Of a stretch of 32,890 nt of DNA, positions 15,643 to 24,549 are shown piece after piece. A program made the translations under genes and the position numbers. A model generated the notes under the pieces. That model saw nothing but the letters and a program-made list of their open reading frames with translations. It did no database searches and was not told where the DNA came from. Within the stretch, counting starts at the first letter, position 1, and each line of letters starts with the position of its first letter. Source of the stretch: CAZBYL01 sp964496275 (lineage in GTDB: Bacteria > Synergistota > Synergistia > Synergistales > Synergistaceae); NCBI GenBank assembly GCA_964496275.1, contig CAZBYL010000026.1, forward strand, positions 1 to 32,890, written 5' to 3'.

Positions 15643-18495
15643 ATGCGCAGCTCCGTTTTGAAACATAAGGCACTATTTATTTTTATTGCCTTCTTTTTTG
15701 CGCTCTTGAGCATCCCCGCCCTTCCGGAGACGCTTTATGCTAAGGAAAAAATTGTTCGCGTAGGATGGTTCATGCAGCCCGGCTACATGGAGGTTCACAA
15801 GAACGGATCACTATACGGATATAACTATGAATACCTGCAAAATATTGCGCGCTGCACGGGCTGGCGCTATCAATTCGTTCACGGATCCTTTGAAGATCTT
15901 ATAAAAAAGCTCTCGGCAGGGGAGATAGATATTTTAGGCTGTGTCTTTCTTACTAAGGAGCGCACATCGTTTCTTGGCTTTCCCAGCTACAGCGCGGGGG
16001 AGGACTACATAACACTTTTCACCTCTATTGACAGTGAGCTTTCGCCCAATGACTTCAAGTCCTTTAACGGTATCAAGGTTGGAGGAACGACCCGAAATAA
16101 TCTGCGGCGTTTAGAAGAATTTGCGGCAGAAAATAATTTTAACGTAGCAACAAAGCTGTATTCTTCTTTCCAAGAGCTTATAAGTGCCATTGACAGCGGT
16201 GTCATAAATGTTGCCGTTTACGGAAGTTTTCAGCCTGACCCAGCTTATAAGTCGCTCGCCTCCTTTGCTCCGTCTTTCTTTTACTTTGCCACGACCAAGG
16301 GAAACAGAGAAATCTTAAGCGGGCTCAACAGGGCAATGTCATCGATAAAACTGTACAATCCCTATTATGACAGGGATCTCTCAAAACGTTATCTCCCAAG
16401 AGAGTATGCACGTTTTTCCATGACGGAGAGCGAAAAGGAGTTTGTTGCGTCGTCTCCTGAAATATTGGTGGCTCACGGTTCTGATTGGCCCCCCTTTGAA
16501 GAGATTGACGATACAACAGGGGAATACAAGGGAATATGCAGAGATCTGTTCGATAAAGTTTCTGAAATATCCGGGCTTAAGTTTAAGTACTACCGTACGT
16601 CAAATGTTGGTGGTATAGACAGAGAGGCTTCGGTTATCAGCAGTATGATAAACAACTTCGATGAAGCCTATAAGTCGGAATTTTATATCACAGATCCCTA
16701 TCTGAAAATTCCCATGATCCTTATCCGTGACACGAGCAGACCTGTAAGCAGCAGTGCCTCAACAGCAATTTCACGGCACAACTGCATGCACAAGCAGCTT
16801 CGTGAAATGGGATATACGCTTGTATTCTATGATACTATCGAGGAATGCCTTGATGCAGTAAAGAGCGGTGAAGTGCACCAAGCTCTTATAAACTCAATAT
16901 TTGCCGAGCATGTCTTAAAAAAGACGCGATACAAAAATCTGACACCGCTTATGATACAAAACCGAGTTTTTGAACCATGCGTAGGAGTGCGTGAAAACAT
17001 CGATCCCCGCCTGTTCTCTATTCTCAACAAGGCTGTATTATTTATATCTCAAGCTGAGATGAATAATATAATTGCTAAAAACACAATTAATCTTCATGAG
17101 GGAAGCTTTATGTCTCTGTTAGAACAGATTCCTATGGATATATTCTTAGGTATAGGTTTATCTATGTTCCTAATCATACTACTATTGCTATTTCTTGTAA
17201 GAAGTCGTTCGCGTTATATTAAAAAAATCAACAACATACTGTATACTGACAACCTAACCGGGGCGCTTTCTCAGTATGGTTTCGAGAAAAGGTCGGAATC
17301 CGTACTCGCCGTCAACACTCAAAAATTGTACATTGTTGATTTTGATATAAGCCGTTTTGAAAACTACAACCTTGTACATGGTTCTGAGAAGGGGAATCTT
17401 CTGCTTAAAGAAGTAGTTCGGATTATTAAGGCGGATAGTACCAAAGATCTTCCCTATGCCCGTATCTATGCAGACCATTTTGTCACACTTGTCGAGTCTG
17501 AATCGCAAGAGGCGATCAAAAACGGAATTATAAAGTGCGACGAGATGCTGAAAAAATCTATGGGAGATAATTCTATAATCGTAAATTACGGAATATATGA
17601 GATAACAGACCGTTCCATGCCCATAAAAGAAATGATTGCCAGAGCCAGAGCTGCAAAGAGAACCGTGAAGGGAAATGTTGAAAATTACGTCGGATTTTAT
17701 AACAAATCCATACATGACAAAGAAAGGGAAGACGGAGACATAATAGCGTGTATGAACGAGTGTCTTGCAAAAGGGGAGTTTGTGCCGTACTACCAACCCA
17801 AATATGACGCACAGACCGAAACTCTTATCGGAGCGGAGGCGTTGGTGCGTTGGATACGCTCTGACGGCACGATGGTTTCTCCAGACAGATTCATAAGGCT
17901 ATTTGAACGCAACGGTCAGATAATGAAGCTCGATTTTTGCATGCTTGATCAGGTGTGCAAAACGCAACGGGAATTTTTGGACTCAGGCATTGCTGCAGTG
18001 GCAATCTCTGTTAACTTCTCTGCAGTACACCTTTACAGTGACGATTTTGTCGAGTCCATTAACAGAATAACCGAAAAATACAATGTGCCGCACAACCTTA
18101 TAGAGATAGAATTTACAGAATCTGCGATGATAGAGAACCTTACTGTCGTAAAGACTATAATACATATACTTCATGAGTCAGGCTATATGGTGGCGATGGA
18201 CGACTTTGGCAGTGGATATTCATCTCTTAACGTATTGAAAGAGCTCTCTGTTGATGTCGTTAAGCTAGATAGAGAGTTTCTTCAGTTCGATGAAAAAACA
18301 GTCAAAGGTGAACTGGTTGTGCAAAGCGCTATAAGGCTCGCAAAGGATCTTTCCCTCATTACTGTGGCGGAAGGAGTAGAGAAAGAACCGCAGTTGGAAT
18401 TCTTAAGACGTTGCGGCTGCGATATTATACAGGGTTACTATTTCTCCAAACCTGTTAACCATGATACATACAAAAAAATGCTAAAGCGTCAATAA
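15643..18495 (+). CDS. Membrane sensor with two periplasmic binding domains, degenerate GGDEF and EAL phosphodiesterase domain
   Basis: This 950-residue protein has a signal peptide or anchor (about 1-30) and two extracytoplasmic SBP_bac_3-type domains (about 35-260 and 265-490; the second contains ILVAHGSDWPPFEEID). One membrane helix (about 500-523), a GGDEF-like domain (about 530-690) and an EAL domain (about 705-950) follow. The GGDEF site reads YADHF (609-613), so cyclase activity is unlikely. The EAL site looks complete: EAL at 732-734, a NFS segment, EFTES, DDFGSGYSSL (853 onward), DVVKLDR, EGVE and IQGYYFSKP. It should therefore degrade cyclic di-GMP in response to a periplasmic amino acid or similar small ligand. 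The ATG follows a GGGGAG site. Its sequence looks more AT-rich than its neighbours. Confidence 0.88.
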   Translation: MRSSVLKHKALFIFIAFFFALLSIPALPETLYAKEKIVRVGWFMQPGYMEVHKNGSLYGYNYEYLQNIARCTGWRYQFVHGSFEDLIKKLSAGEIDILGCVFLTKERTSFLGFPSYSAGEDYITLFTSIDSELSPNDFKSFNGIKVGGTTRNNLRRLEEFAAENNFNVATKLYSSFQELISAIDSGVINVAVYGSFQPDPAYKSLASFAPSFFYFATTKGNREILSGLNRAMSSIKLYNPYYDRDLSKRYLPREYARFSMTESEKEFVASSPEILVAHGSDWPPFEEIDDTTGEYKGICRDLFDKVSEISGLKFKYYRTSNVGGIDREASVISSMINNFDEAYKSEFYITDPYLKIPMILIRDTSRPVSSSASTAISRHNCMHKQLREMGYTLVFYDTIEECLDAVKSGEVHQALINSIFAEHVLKKTRYKNLTPLMIQNRVFEPCVGVRENIDPRLFSILNKAVLFISQAEMNNIIAKNTINLHEGSFMSLLEQIPMDIFLGIGLSMFLIILLLLFLVRSRSRYIKKINNILYTDNLTGALSQYGFEKRSESVLAVNTQKLYIVDFDISRFENYNLVHGSEKGNLLLKEVVRIIKADSTKDLPYARIYADHFVTLVESESQEAIKNGIIKCDEMLKKSMGDNSIIVNYGIYEITDRSMPIKEMIARARAAKRTVKGNVENYVGFYNKSIHDKEREDGDIIACMNECLAKGEFVPYYQPKYDAQTETLIGAEALVRWIRSDGTMVSPDRFIRLFERNGQIMKLDFCMLDQVCKTQREFLDSGIAAVAISVNFSAVHLYSDDFVESINRITEKYNVPHNLIEIEFTESAMIENLTVVKTIIHILHESGYMVAMDDFGSGYSSLNVLKELSVDVVKLDREFLQFDEKTVKGELVVQSAIRLAKDLSLITVAEGVEKEPQLEFLRRCGCDIIQGYYFSKPVNHDTYKKMLKRQ

Positions 18496-18514
18496 TAGCG
18501 AAAGGCGGCGTCTA

Positions 18515-19294
18515 ATGGGGAATTATGTGAAAATTGCGGTTTCAAAAGATTCTGGTGTGGCACAGATAAAACTTAACAGCCCTGAAACAATGAACGCTTT
18601 GGCTGCCGAGCTTTTTGAAGAACTTGAGTCTGCTGTCCGTGACGTATCAAAGGATGACTCAATAGGTGCTGTTGTGCTAACGGGAAGCGGCAAGGCTTTC
18701 TGTGCCGGGGGAGATCTGAAAAGATTTGCTGAGGGTTTTTCACCGCACGAGGGCTACATGTACATGAAGCGATTTTCGTCATTTATAAACTGCTTTGCGA
18801 ATATGCCAAAACCTACGGTAGCTGCTGTCAACGGCTATGCGGTTGGAGCCGGTTTCTGCCTTGCCCTCCTTGCCGATATCATACTGGCCTCAAAAGACGC
18901 CAAGTTCGGCATGGCATTTGTCAATGTTGGGCTTATTCCGGATTTTGGCGGACTTTACACATTACCGCGTCTTATAGGAGTGCACAAGGCGAAAGAACTT
19001 GTTATGACGGGACGCAATTTATCTGCTGATGAGGCAGATAAAATGGGGATTGTGAATTATGTGACAGAACCGTGTGATCTGGAGAGAGAATCCCTATACA
19101 TGGCAAGGAGACTTGCCAGCGGACCTTCGGTTGCGCACAAAATGTCAAAATTGCTTATAAATGCCTCATCCGATATGTCATTGGACGGGCTTCTTGAACA
19201 GGAGGCTTTGATACAAGCACAGTGCATACAGACCGAGGATCATAAAAATGCTCTAAAATCCTTTTTCGCAAAGGAGCCACCGCTGTTTCGCTGA
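18515..19294 (+). CDS. Crotonase-family enoyl-CoA hydratase/isomerase
   Basis: This 259-residue protein has the crotonase oxyanion-hole segments GKAFCAGGDLKRF and VNGYAVGAGFCLALLADI. The two glutamates that make classical enoyl-CoA hydratases active are missing: the first position is C in GAGFCLAL and the second is F in GMAFVNVG. The following LIPDFGGLYTLPRLIG matches PaaG-like and delta3-delta2 isomerase-type members, which use an aspartate there. I therefore expect isomerase or other CoA-ester chemistry rather than hydration. The ATG lies 19 bases after the EAL gene with AAAGGCGG upstream. No other beta-oxidation genes are nearby, so the pathway is unknown. Confidence 0.82.
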   Translation: MGNYVKIAVSKDSGVAQIKLNSPETMNALAAELFEELESAVRDVSKDDSIGAVVLTGSGKAFCAGGDLKRFAEGFSPHEGYMYMKRFSSFINCFANMPKPTVAAVNGYAVGAGFCLALLADIILASKDAKFGMAFVNVGLIPDFGGLYTLPRLIGVHKAKELVMTGRNLSADEADKMGIVNYVTEPCDLERESLYMARRLASGPSVAHKMSKLLINASSDMSLDGLLEQEALIQAQCIQTEDHKNALKSFFAKEPPLFR

Positions 19295-19410
19295 CATCAA
19301 AAACTTGTACATGGCAACCAACCGTCTTACGGAAACATAAGATTTTTAATGTGGTTTGCCCAATCAACTATATGTAAAACGGTCTAAAATTACATGGATA
19401 AAGAAAAGCA

Positions 19411-19435
19411 AAAACCCTGTCTATGACAGGGTTTT
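19411..19435. terminator. Bidirectional terminator between the crotonase gene and tRNA-Val
   Basis: AAAACCCTGTC and GACAGGGTTTT form a perfect 11-bp stem around a TAT loop. Read on the reverse strand it ends in a T-tract (GGGTTTTTG), so it best serves tRNA-Val, but it can also serve the crotonase gene. Confidence 0.85.
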
Positions 19436-19467
19436 AATGAATCCGTATGAAACGGAATTATATGCAG

Positions 19468-19542
19468 TGGTGGGAGATAAAGGGATCGAACCTTCGACAG
19501 CCACCGTGTGAGGATGGTGCTCTACCACTGAGCTAATCTCCC
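19468..19542 (-). tRNA. tRNA-Val (anticodon CAC)
   Basis: Read on the reverse strand the gene gives a 7-bp acceptor stem GGGAGAT/ATCTCCC, D-arm GCTC/GAGC, anticodon stem CCATC/GGTGG with loop CTCACAC (anticodon CAC, valine GUG), T-arm with TTCGATC loop, discriminator A and an encoded CCA end. It is 75 bases long. Confidence 0.97.
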
Positions 19543-19559
19543 AACTAACGAACATGGGA

Positions 19560-19588
19560 ATTATACTTGCTGAACGGATATATTTCAA
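19560..19588 (-). promoter_or_regulatory. Sigma-70 promoter for tRNA-Val
   Basis: On the reverse strand TTGAAA (19588-19583) and TATAAT (19565-19560) are separated by exactly 17 bp. The -10 lies 17 bases before the mature tRNA 5' end. Confidence 0.85.
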
Positions 19589-19640
19589 GTGCATTTGGCA
19601 AGATTTTATAGCTTTTGCCGGAAAAAGTGCTTCAGGCTTC

Positions 19641-19668
19641 TTGTAAGAGACGATTATTGGTGTAGAAT
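19641..19668 (+). promoter_or_regulatory. Promoter for dapF
   Basis: TTGTAA at 19641-19646 and TAGAAT at 19663-19668 have a 16-bp spacer and lie about 35 bases before the dapF start. The upstream tRNA runs in the other direction, so dapF needs its own promoter here. Confidence 0.6.
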
Positions 19669-19702
19669 AGGGAAGTATTTGTTTGTGAAAGGTCGTATGT
19701 TT

Positions 19703-20539
19703 ATGATCAATGCGGTGAAAATGAACGGTAATGGCAACGATTTTCTTGTTATCAACAATATGGATAAAAAATACGACTCAAATGATTTGTCCGAAATGGC
19801 GCGCAAGCTTTGCCGCAGGAGGGAGTCCGTAGGCGGTGACGGCATCCTTGTTTTGGAATCGTCACAGCTTCGTGCGTTTAAAATGCGTCTTTTTAACAGC
19901 GACGGCTCCGAGGGGGAGATGTGCGGAAACGGAGCGCGCTGTGCCGCCCGTTTTGCTTTTGAAAGCGGTATAACGGAAAAGAGTGATCTTACTTTTGAAA
20001 CACTCGGCGGAGATGTTCGGGCTTCCGTTAACGGTCCGCGAGTTACACTCAAGCTTGCCCCGGTTATTCTTGATAATATAATGGTTGACACCCCAATATG
20101 TGTGAACGGTGAGGATTTTAACTATACTTTTATAACTGTAGGTGTTCCTCATGCCGTTATTTTTGAGGAGAAGAGGTCAAGGAGCGAGGAAGGGTACAGG
20201 ACGTTGGGAAGAGCCATACGCAACAGGACGGATTTGTTCCCCGACGGTACAAATGTAAATTTTGTTGTTCCGAGGGAGAGTCTTGACGCAGAGCTTGATG
20301 TTCTAACCTACGAACGCGGCGTGGAAGATTTGACTCTTTCCTGCGGAACCGGTTCTACAGCAAGCGCTATAGCCTCTGTCTTGATAGGCATAACGGGGCC
20401 CAAGGTTGATGTATGGAATCCCGGCGGACTCAACAGGGTTACGCTCTCTTTTGAAGGTTCCGATAAGGTGTTTCCCGAGTTGGAGGGAAGTGTTGTGAAT
20501 GTTGCATCGCTTTCTATTACCGAGGAATCTATGAGATAG
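19703..20539 (+). CDS. dapF: Diaminopimelate epimerase (DapF)
   Basis: DapF converts LL- to meso-diaminopimelate for lysine and peptidoglycan synthesis by a two-cysteine mechanism. Both catalytic cysteines are present, in MCGNGARC (C74) and SCGTGSTAS (C214), along with the family start KMNGNGNDF. From the ATG at 19703 the product is 278 residues, as usual. An ATG two codons earlier (19697) is equally possible; AAAGG at 19688-19692 could serve either. Earlier in-frame starts fall before the promoter and can be excluded. Confidence 0.95.
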   Translation: MINAVKMNGNGNDFLVINNMDKKYDSNDLSEMARKLCRRRESVGGDGILVLESSQLRAFKMRLFNSDGSEGEMCGNGARCAARFAFESGITEKSDLTFETLGGDVRASVNGPRVTLKLAPVILDNIMVDTPICVNGEDFNYTFITVGVPHAVIFEEKRSRSEEGYRTLGRAIRNRTDLFPDGTNVNFVVPRESLDAELDVLTYERGVEDLTLSCGTGSTASAIASVLIGITGPKVDVWNPGGLNRVTLSFEGSDKVFPELEGSVVNVASLSITEESMR

Positions 20540-20637
20540 TTTGTCTCGCTGTTTAAGTGAAAATAACTGCAAAAGTTGTGATGATTCGTGTATAACTCTG
20601 CAGAGTGCGTTTTATTATTATTTGGAGGTTGTTGTAT

Positions 20638-21162
20638 ATGTCAAAATTGCCGAAACCGTGGTGGCGAGAAACGATTGAGACTATTTTTTGGGCTTTAGTC
20701 CTGGCGCTTATTTTGCGAACCTTTGTTATCCAGGCATTTTGGATTCCGAGCGGTTCGATGATTCCCACATTAGAGATTGGCGACAGAGTTCTTGTCCTCA
20801 AGTTTTGGTATGCTATGCCGACGGTAGAACCCAAACGCGGACAGATTGCGGTGTTTAAATATCCTGTCGACCCGAGACGAGACTTTGTGAAGAGAATTAT
20901 CGGTCTTCCCGGAGATACTGTTGAAATACGCAACGGTACAGTCTATGTGAACTCCAGAGAATTGTTTGAGCCTTATGTCAAAAACACTGATACGTACAAT
21001 ATGGAAGAGCAGAAGGTACCTGAAAACAGTTATCTCTGTCTCGGAGATAATCGCCCCAACTCCCAGGACGGCCGTTTCTGGGGTTATGTCCCGAGAAACT
21101 TCTTCCGCGGTCCCGCCGTTTTCAGGTACTGGCCTTTGAACCGCATAGGGCTGATAGAGTAA
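20638..21162 (+). CDS. lepB: Signal peptidase I (LepB)
   Basis: This 174-residue membrane serine protease removes signal peptides from exported proteins. One N-terminal membrane helix (about 14-33) is followed by the catalytic Ser in IPSGSMIPT (S40) and the catalytic Lys in FVKRIIGLPGD (K85). Box E reads LGDNRPNSQDGRFWG. The short length and single helix match Gram-positive-type SipS enzymes rather than E. coli LepB. The ATG at 20638 has GGAGG nine bases upstream, so longer in-frame starts are rejected. rbgA begins at the next base after the stop. Confidence 0.95.
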   Translation: MSKLPKPWWRETIETIFWALVLALILRTFVIQAFWIPSGSMIPTLEIGDRVLVLKFWYAMPTVEPKRGQIAVFKYPVDPRRDFVKRIIGLPGDTVEIRNGTVYVNSRELFEPYVKNTDTYNMEEQKVPENSYLCLGDNRPNSQDGRFWGYVPRNFFRGPAVFRYWPLNRIGLIE

Positions 21163-21999
21163 ATGGCTCGCACTGTTTGGTATCCGGGGCACATGGCAAA
21201 GGGCAAGCGTCAGTTGGAGGCGCTTGCCGGTAATATTGATTTAATCATAGAAGTCAGAGATGCCAGGGCTCCTGTTCTCTCGTCGTCTCCGCTGCTCAAA
21301 ATGTTCACCCCAAAAATTCAGGTGTTGGTTGTCCTTTCAAAAGCAGATTTAGCAGATGAGAAATCTACAAAAATTTGGGCCGATTATCTGAAACGTAAAA
21401 ATCTCCCCGCATGGCCTCTTGATTTGAGAAAAAGCGGAATGTCTCTTATCAAGAGAGTGCTTACCGAGAAAAAGCCCGCCTTTCGCGATTTGAGAATGGC
21501 CGTTGTGGGAACGCCAAACGTGGGAAAGTCGATGCTTATAAACCAGCTTGTCGGGAGAAAAGCCGCCCCTGTAGGCGGCATCCCGGGTATAACAAAAGGT
21601 GTCTCCTGGTTTAAAGGGCAGGGCTATCTCCTTGTCGATTCGCCGGGGATACTGGATCCTCACAGCGATGCGCGTGCGCACAGAATGATTTCATGGATAG
21701 GTTCTTCCAAAGGACAGGTCATAGGGAGCTGGGAGGAGCATGCCAAAGAGTGCATAGAGTTTCTCATAAGGAAAAATCTTTGGAGCGGTGTCGAACATGC
21801 GTGGGGTGTGTCCTCTGATGACGACTCTTCCATTGTTCTGGAAAATATAGGAAGAAGGCTAGGTAAACTGCTTCCCGGCGGTGTCGTTGATACAGAGGCT
21901 GCGGGACGCTCTTTTATCGATGCTTTTGCGACAGGCAAGCTCGGGAGAATGACTCTTGAGATGCCGGGAGATGCACCGCTTTGGGAAAGCCTGAGGTAG
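21163..21999 (+). CDS. rbgA: Ribosome biogenesis GTPase RbgA (YlqF)
   Basis: RbgA is a circularly permuted GTPase needed for late maturation of the 50S subunit. The G motifs appear in the permuted order G4 (VLSKADL), G1 (GTPNVGKS), G2 (PGITKG), G3 (DSPGIL). The N-terminus WYPGHMAKGKRQL is diagnostic for the YlqF group. It is 278 residues long. It starts directly after the lepB stop codon and its end overlaps the likely start of rnhB, as in the ylqF-rnhB pair of Bacillus. Confidence 0.94.
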   Translation: MARTVWYPGHMAKGKRQLEALAGNIDLIIEVRDARAPVLSSSPLLKMFTPKIQVLVVLSKADLADEKSTKIWADYLKRKNLPAWPLDLRKSGMSLIKRVLTEKKPAFRDLRMAVVGTPNVGKSMLINQLVGRKAAPVGGIPGITKGVSWFKGQGYLLVDSPGILDPHSDARAHRMISWIGSSKGQVIGSWEEHAKECIEFLIRKNLWSGVEHAWGVSSDDDSSIVLENIGRRLGKLLPGGVVDTEAAGRSFIDAFATGKLGRMTLEMPGDAPLWESLR

Positions 22000-22595
22000 T
22001 GTGTACTCAAGGAAATTTTGTAATAGCGGGGACTGATGAGGCCGGCAGAGGTCCGCTTGCCGGTCCTGTTGTTGCGGCTGCGGCTATTCTTACTTTTGAG
22101 CAGAGGTCTTTGCTTCTTGCAATGGGACTCAGAGATTCTAAAAAACTTACCGAATCAAAAAGGGAAACGCTGTTTCAAAAAATTTGCGAGTGCGGTGTCA
22201 TTTGGGCTGCACAGGCAGCATCCCCGCATCGGATTGACAGCATGAACATCCTCAACGCGTCTTTGTGGTGCATGAGACGTTCTGTTGAGAGACTTTCGGT
22301 GAAACCTGAGCTTCTCCTTGTTGATGGAAATATGGCTGTTCCGTCGCTCTCTATTCGTCAAAAGTGTGTCGTTAAGGGTGATGACAGAGTCCCTGCAATT
22401 GCTGCGGCATCTGTAATAGCTAAAGTGCTGAGGGACAGAGTTATGCTTCAGCTCGACCGAATATACCCCGATTATGGGTTTGCCGCCCATAAAGGGTATC
22501 CGTCCGCTCGCCATCGCGATATCCTGCTCAAAATAGGAGCGTCTCCCGTACACAGACGCTCTTTTCGCGGCGTCCAGCCGGAGACTTTCAAATGA
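21981..22595 (+). CDS. rnhB: Ribonuclease HII (RnhB)
   Basis: RNase HII nicks RNA-DNA hybrids, including single ribonucleotides left in DNA. The 204-residue product carries the metal-binding DEAGRGPLAGPVVAAA, VDGN in the middle and DDRVPAIAAASVIAKVLRD, the usual HII set. The start is uncertain. A TTG at 21981 (GGGAG eleven bases upstream) overlaps rbgA by 19 bases; a GTG at 21999 would overlap by one base but has a very close ribosome-binding site. Both retain the whole conserved domain. Confidence 0.93.
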   Translation: MGKPEVVCTQGNFVIAGTDEAGRGPLAGPVVAAAAILTFEQRSLLLAMGLRDSKKLTESKRETLFQKICECGVIWAAQAASPHRIDSMNILNASLWCMRRSVERLSVKPELLLVDGNMAVPSLSIRQKCVVKGDDRVPAIAAASVIAKVLRDRVMLQLDRIYPDYGFAAHKGYPSARHRDILLKIGASPVHRRSFRGVQPETFK

Positions 22596-23038
22596 CGCTT
22601 GTCCGTGCGCTGCGCATGGCTGTTAAAGAAAAAGAAAAGAATTTCGAGAAGATTCCCCGTCCATCTTCGCCGCAGCCGGAGCATTTAAGATTAGGCAGAG
22701 ATGGCGAGGATGCCGCGTGTGACTATCTAAAATCAATAGGATATGTGATTTTAGATAGAAACGTTTCGTATCGTTGCGGCGAAATAGATATCATAGCAAG
22801 AGATGACGATGAAATTGTATTCGCGGAAGTTCGTACGCGCAGTGTGGGGAAGATTACACCTCCCGAAACTACCGTGGGACCCAATAAACTATCAAAACTT
22901 ATTAAATCGGCCAGAATATGGACTGAATCGGCAAATTATTGCGGGTTTTGGCGTATAGACCTCGTGGCTGTCACTTCTGAAAATGGAAAATTGTGTAAAA
23001 TTGAGCATATAAAGAACATTACGGAGGGAATATGGTGA
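22592..23038 (+). CDS. yraN: UPF0102 (YraN) endonuclease-like protein
   Basis: This 148-residue protein has the UPF0102 core: LGRDGEDAACDYL, then GEIDIIARD and VFAEVRTR, which together form a PD-(D/E)xK-like nuclease site, followed by KLSKLIKSA. Its biochemical role is unknown; homologues are thought to act in DNA processing. The first 30 residues are a charged extension before the conserved domain. It overlaps rnhB by four bases (ATGA) and the following comM by seven. The rnhB-yraN neighbourhood is common in bacteria. Confidence 0.88.
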   Translation: MTLVRALRMAVKEKEKNFEKIPRPSSPQPEHLRLGRDGEDAACDYLKSIGYVILDRNVSYRCGEIDIIARDDDEIVFAEVRTRSVGKITPPETTVGPNKLSKLIKSARIWTESANYCGFWRIDLVAVTSENGKLCKIEHIKNITEGIW

Positions 23039-24549
23039 ACTCTGTCTCTGGAATTACTCTGCGCGGAATAAGAGCTATCCCTGTCGAGGTTGAAGTGGAG
23101 ACTACGGGCGGACTTTTTTTGATGTCTGTCGTAGGGCTTCCGGATACTGCTGTAAAAGAGGCCAGGGAGCGTGTACGCGCCGCTCTCAGAAGCGTAGGCA
23201 TAAATGTGCGCGGCAGGGTTGCTATAAATCTTGCTCCGGCTGACGTGCCGAAGGAGGGAGCTCTCTTGGATCTCCCGATGGCTGTGGGGATTGCCTGCTC
23301 ACAAGGCGGTCTCAAAGTTAAGAAGCCGTCTCTGTTTTTGGGAGAACTGGCTCTGGACGGCAGATTAAGAAAAGTGCGCGGTGCTGTTCCGGCTGCTCTT
23401 CTTGCCAAAGAGAATAATTTGGATTTATACGTGCCTGAGGATAATGCCCGCGAAGTCGGTTTGGTGGAAGGGGTAAGCGCGCACGCGGTAAAAACATTGC
23501 AAGATTTACTTGCGCATCTGAGGGGTGAGCTTGAGCTTCCTGCTGTGTCCCAAACAGTGGTTGAGGACGTAGAGCTGCCTGCGGATCCCGATTTTGCCGA
23601 TATAAAAGGGCAGAGTGTGGCAAAGCGTGCGCTTGAAGTTGCCGCAGCCGGTCACCATAATTTGCTTTTGGTAGGGTCTCCCGGGTCAGGCAAAACACTT
23701 TTGGCCAGAGCGTTAAAGGGCATTCTTCCCCCTCTTTCAGACCAAGAAATGATGGAAGTCCTGCTTCTTAAAAGTACCGCAGGCATAGACCTTACCGCCC
23801 TAAGAGAGAGACCTTTTCGCTCGGTACACCATACCGCAAGCGCTGTCGCTTTGTGCGGCGGAGGTGCGCAGCTCCGTCCCGGCGAAATAAGCCTGGCATC
23901 GAGAGGCGTGCTATTTCTGGATGAGTTCCCCGAATTTACAAGAGATGTCATGGAGTCGCTCAGACAGCCGCTTGAAGACGGTTATATTACTGTCAGCAGA
24001 GCTGCGGGCAGCGTTGTTTACCCTGCCAAAGTTCTTATGATTGCGGCTTGCAACCCGTGCCCATGCGGCTTTTCAGGAGACCCCATAGAGCGGTGCAACT
24101 GTTCGCAGGGCGCACTTGACAGATACAGGCGCAGACTTTCGGGGCCTATACTTGACAGGATAGATTTGCATATTGCTGTTCCCAGGCTGATGCCGGAGGA
24201 ATTGGTGTCCCTGGACGGGAGATGCGGCGAGAGCAGTTCGGAGGTTCGTGCGAGGGTAAAGGCAGCAAGAGAGCTTCAGGTTACAAGGTGGAGTAAATTC
24301 GGATTCCAGTGCAACTCGGAAATACCTGAGAAAATTTTAAGAAGGCATATTCAGATAAAACCGGAAGTAAAAAGCTTTATTCTACAGACTCTGAACAGAA
24401 TACGTTTGTCGGGGCGAGGTCTTTCGCGAGTGCTGCGCGTATCGAGGACGATTGCCGATTTGGAATTGTCGGAGCGCATAGAGACAGTGCATGTAGCGGA
24501 GGCCATGAGCTACAGAGAGGGAGAAGCCCTGTCATGGATGAAGCCTTAA
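23032..24549 (+). CDS. comM: YifB/ComM family Mg-chelatase-like AAA+ ATPase
   Basis: ComM-type ATPases are hexameric helicases that promote branch migration during natural transformation. The 505-residue product has the N-terminal ChlI-like domain (VEVETTGGLFLMSVVGLPDTAV), Walker A GSPGSGKT, Walker B LFLDEFPEF, and a Cys cluster CNPCPCGF followed by CNC that may bind zinc. The C-terminal Mg-chelatase domain ends with SGRGLSRVLRVSRTIADL. It overlaps dprA by 16 bases, and the pair suggests DNA uptake or recombination functions. No uptake machinery lies in the window. Confidence 0.92.
   Translation: MVNSVSGITLRGIRAIPVEVEVETTGGLFLMSVVGLPDTAVKEARERVRAALRSVGINVRGRVAINLAPADVPKEGALLDLPMAVGIACSQGGLKVKKPSLFLGELALDGRLRKVRGAVPAALLAKENNLDLYVPEDNAREVGLVEGVSAHAVKTLQDLLAHLRGELELPAVSQTVVEDVELPADPDFADIKGQSVAKRALEVAAAGHHNLLLVGSPGSGKTLLARALKGILPPLSDQEMMEVLLLKSTAGIDLTALRERPFRSVHHTASAVALCGGGAQLRPGEISLASRGVLFLDEFPEFTRDVMESLRQPLEDGYITVSRAAGSVVYPAKVLMIAACNPCPCGFSGDPIERCNCSQGALDRYRRRLSGPILDRIDLHIAVPRLMPEELVSLDGRCGESSSEVRARVKAARELQVTRWSKFGFQCNSEIPEKILRRHIQIKPEVKSFILQTLNRIRLSGRGLSRVLRVSRTIADLELSERIETVHVAEAMSYREGEALSWMKP

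Noticed and set aside
19589..19702. Longer DapF start at 19589
   Set aside because: It would place the start before the likely promoter and add residues before the conserved N-terminus.
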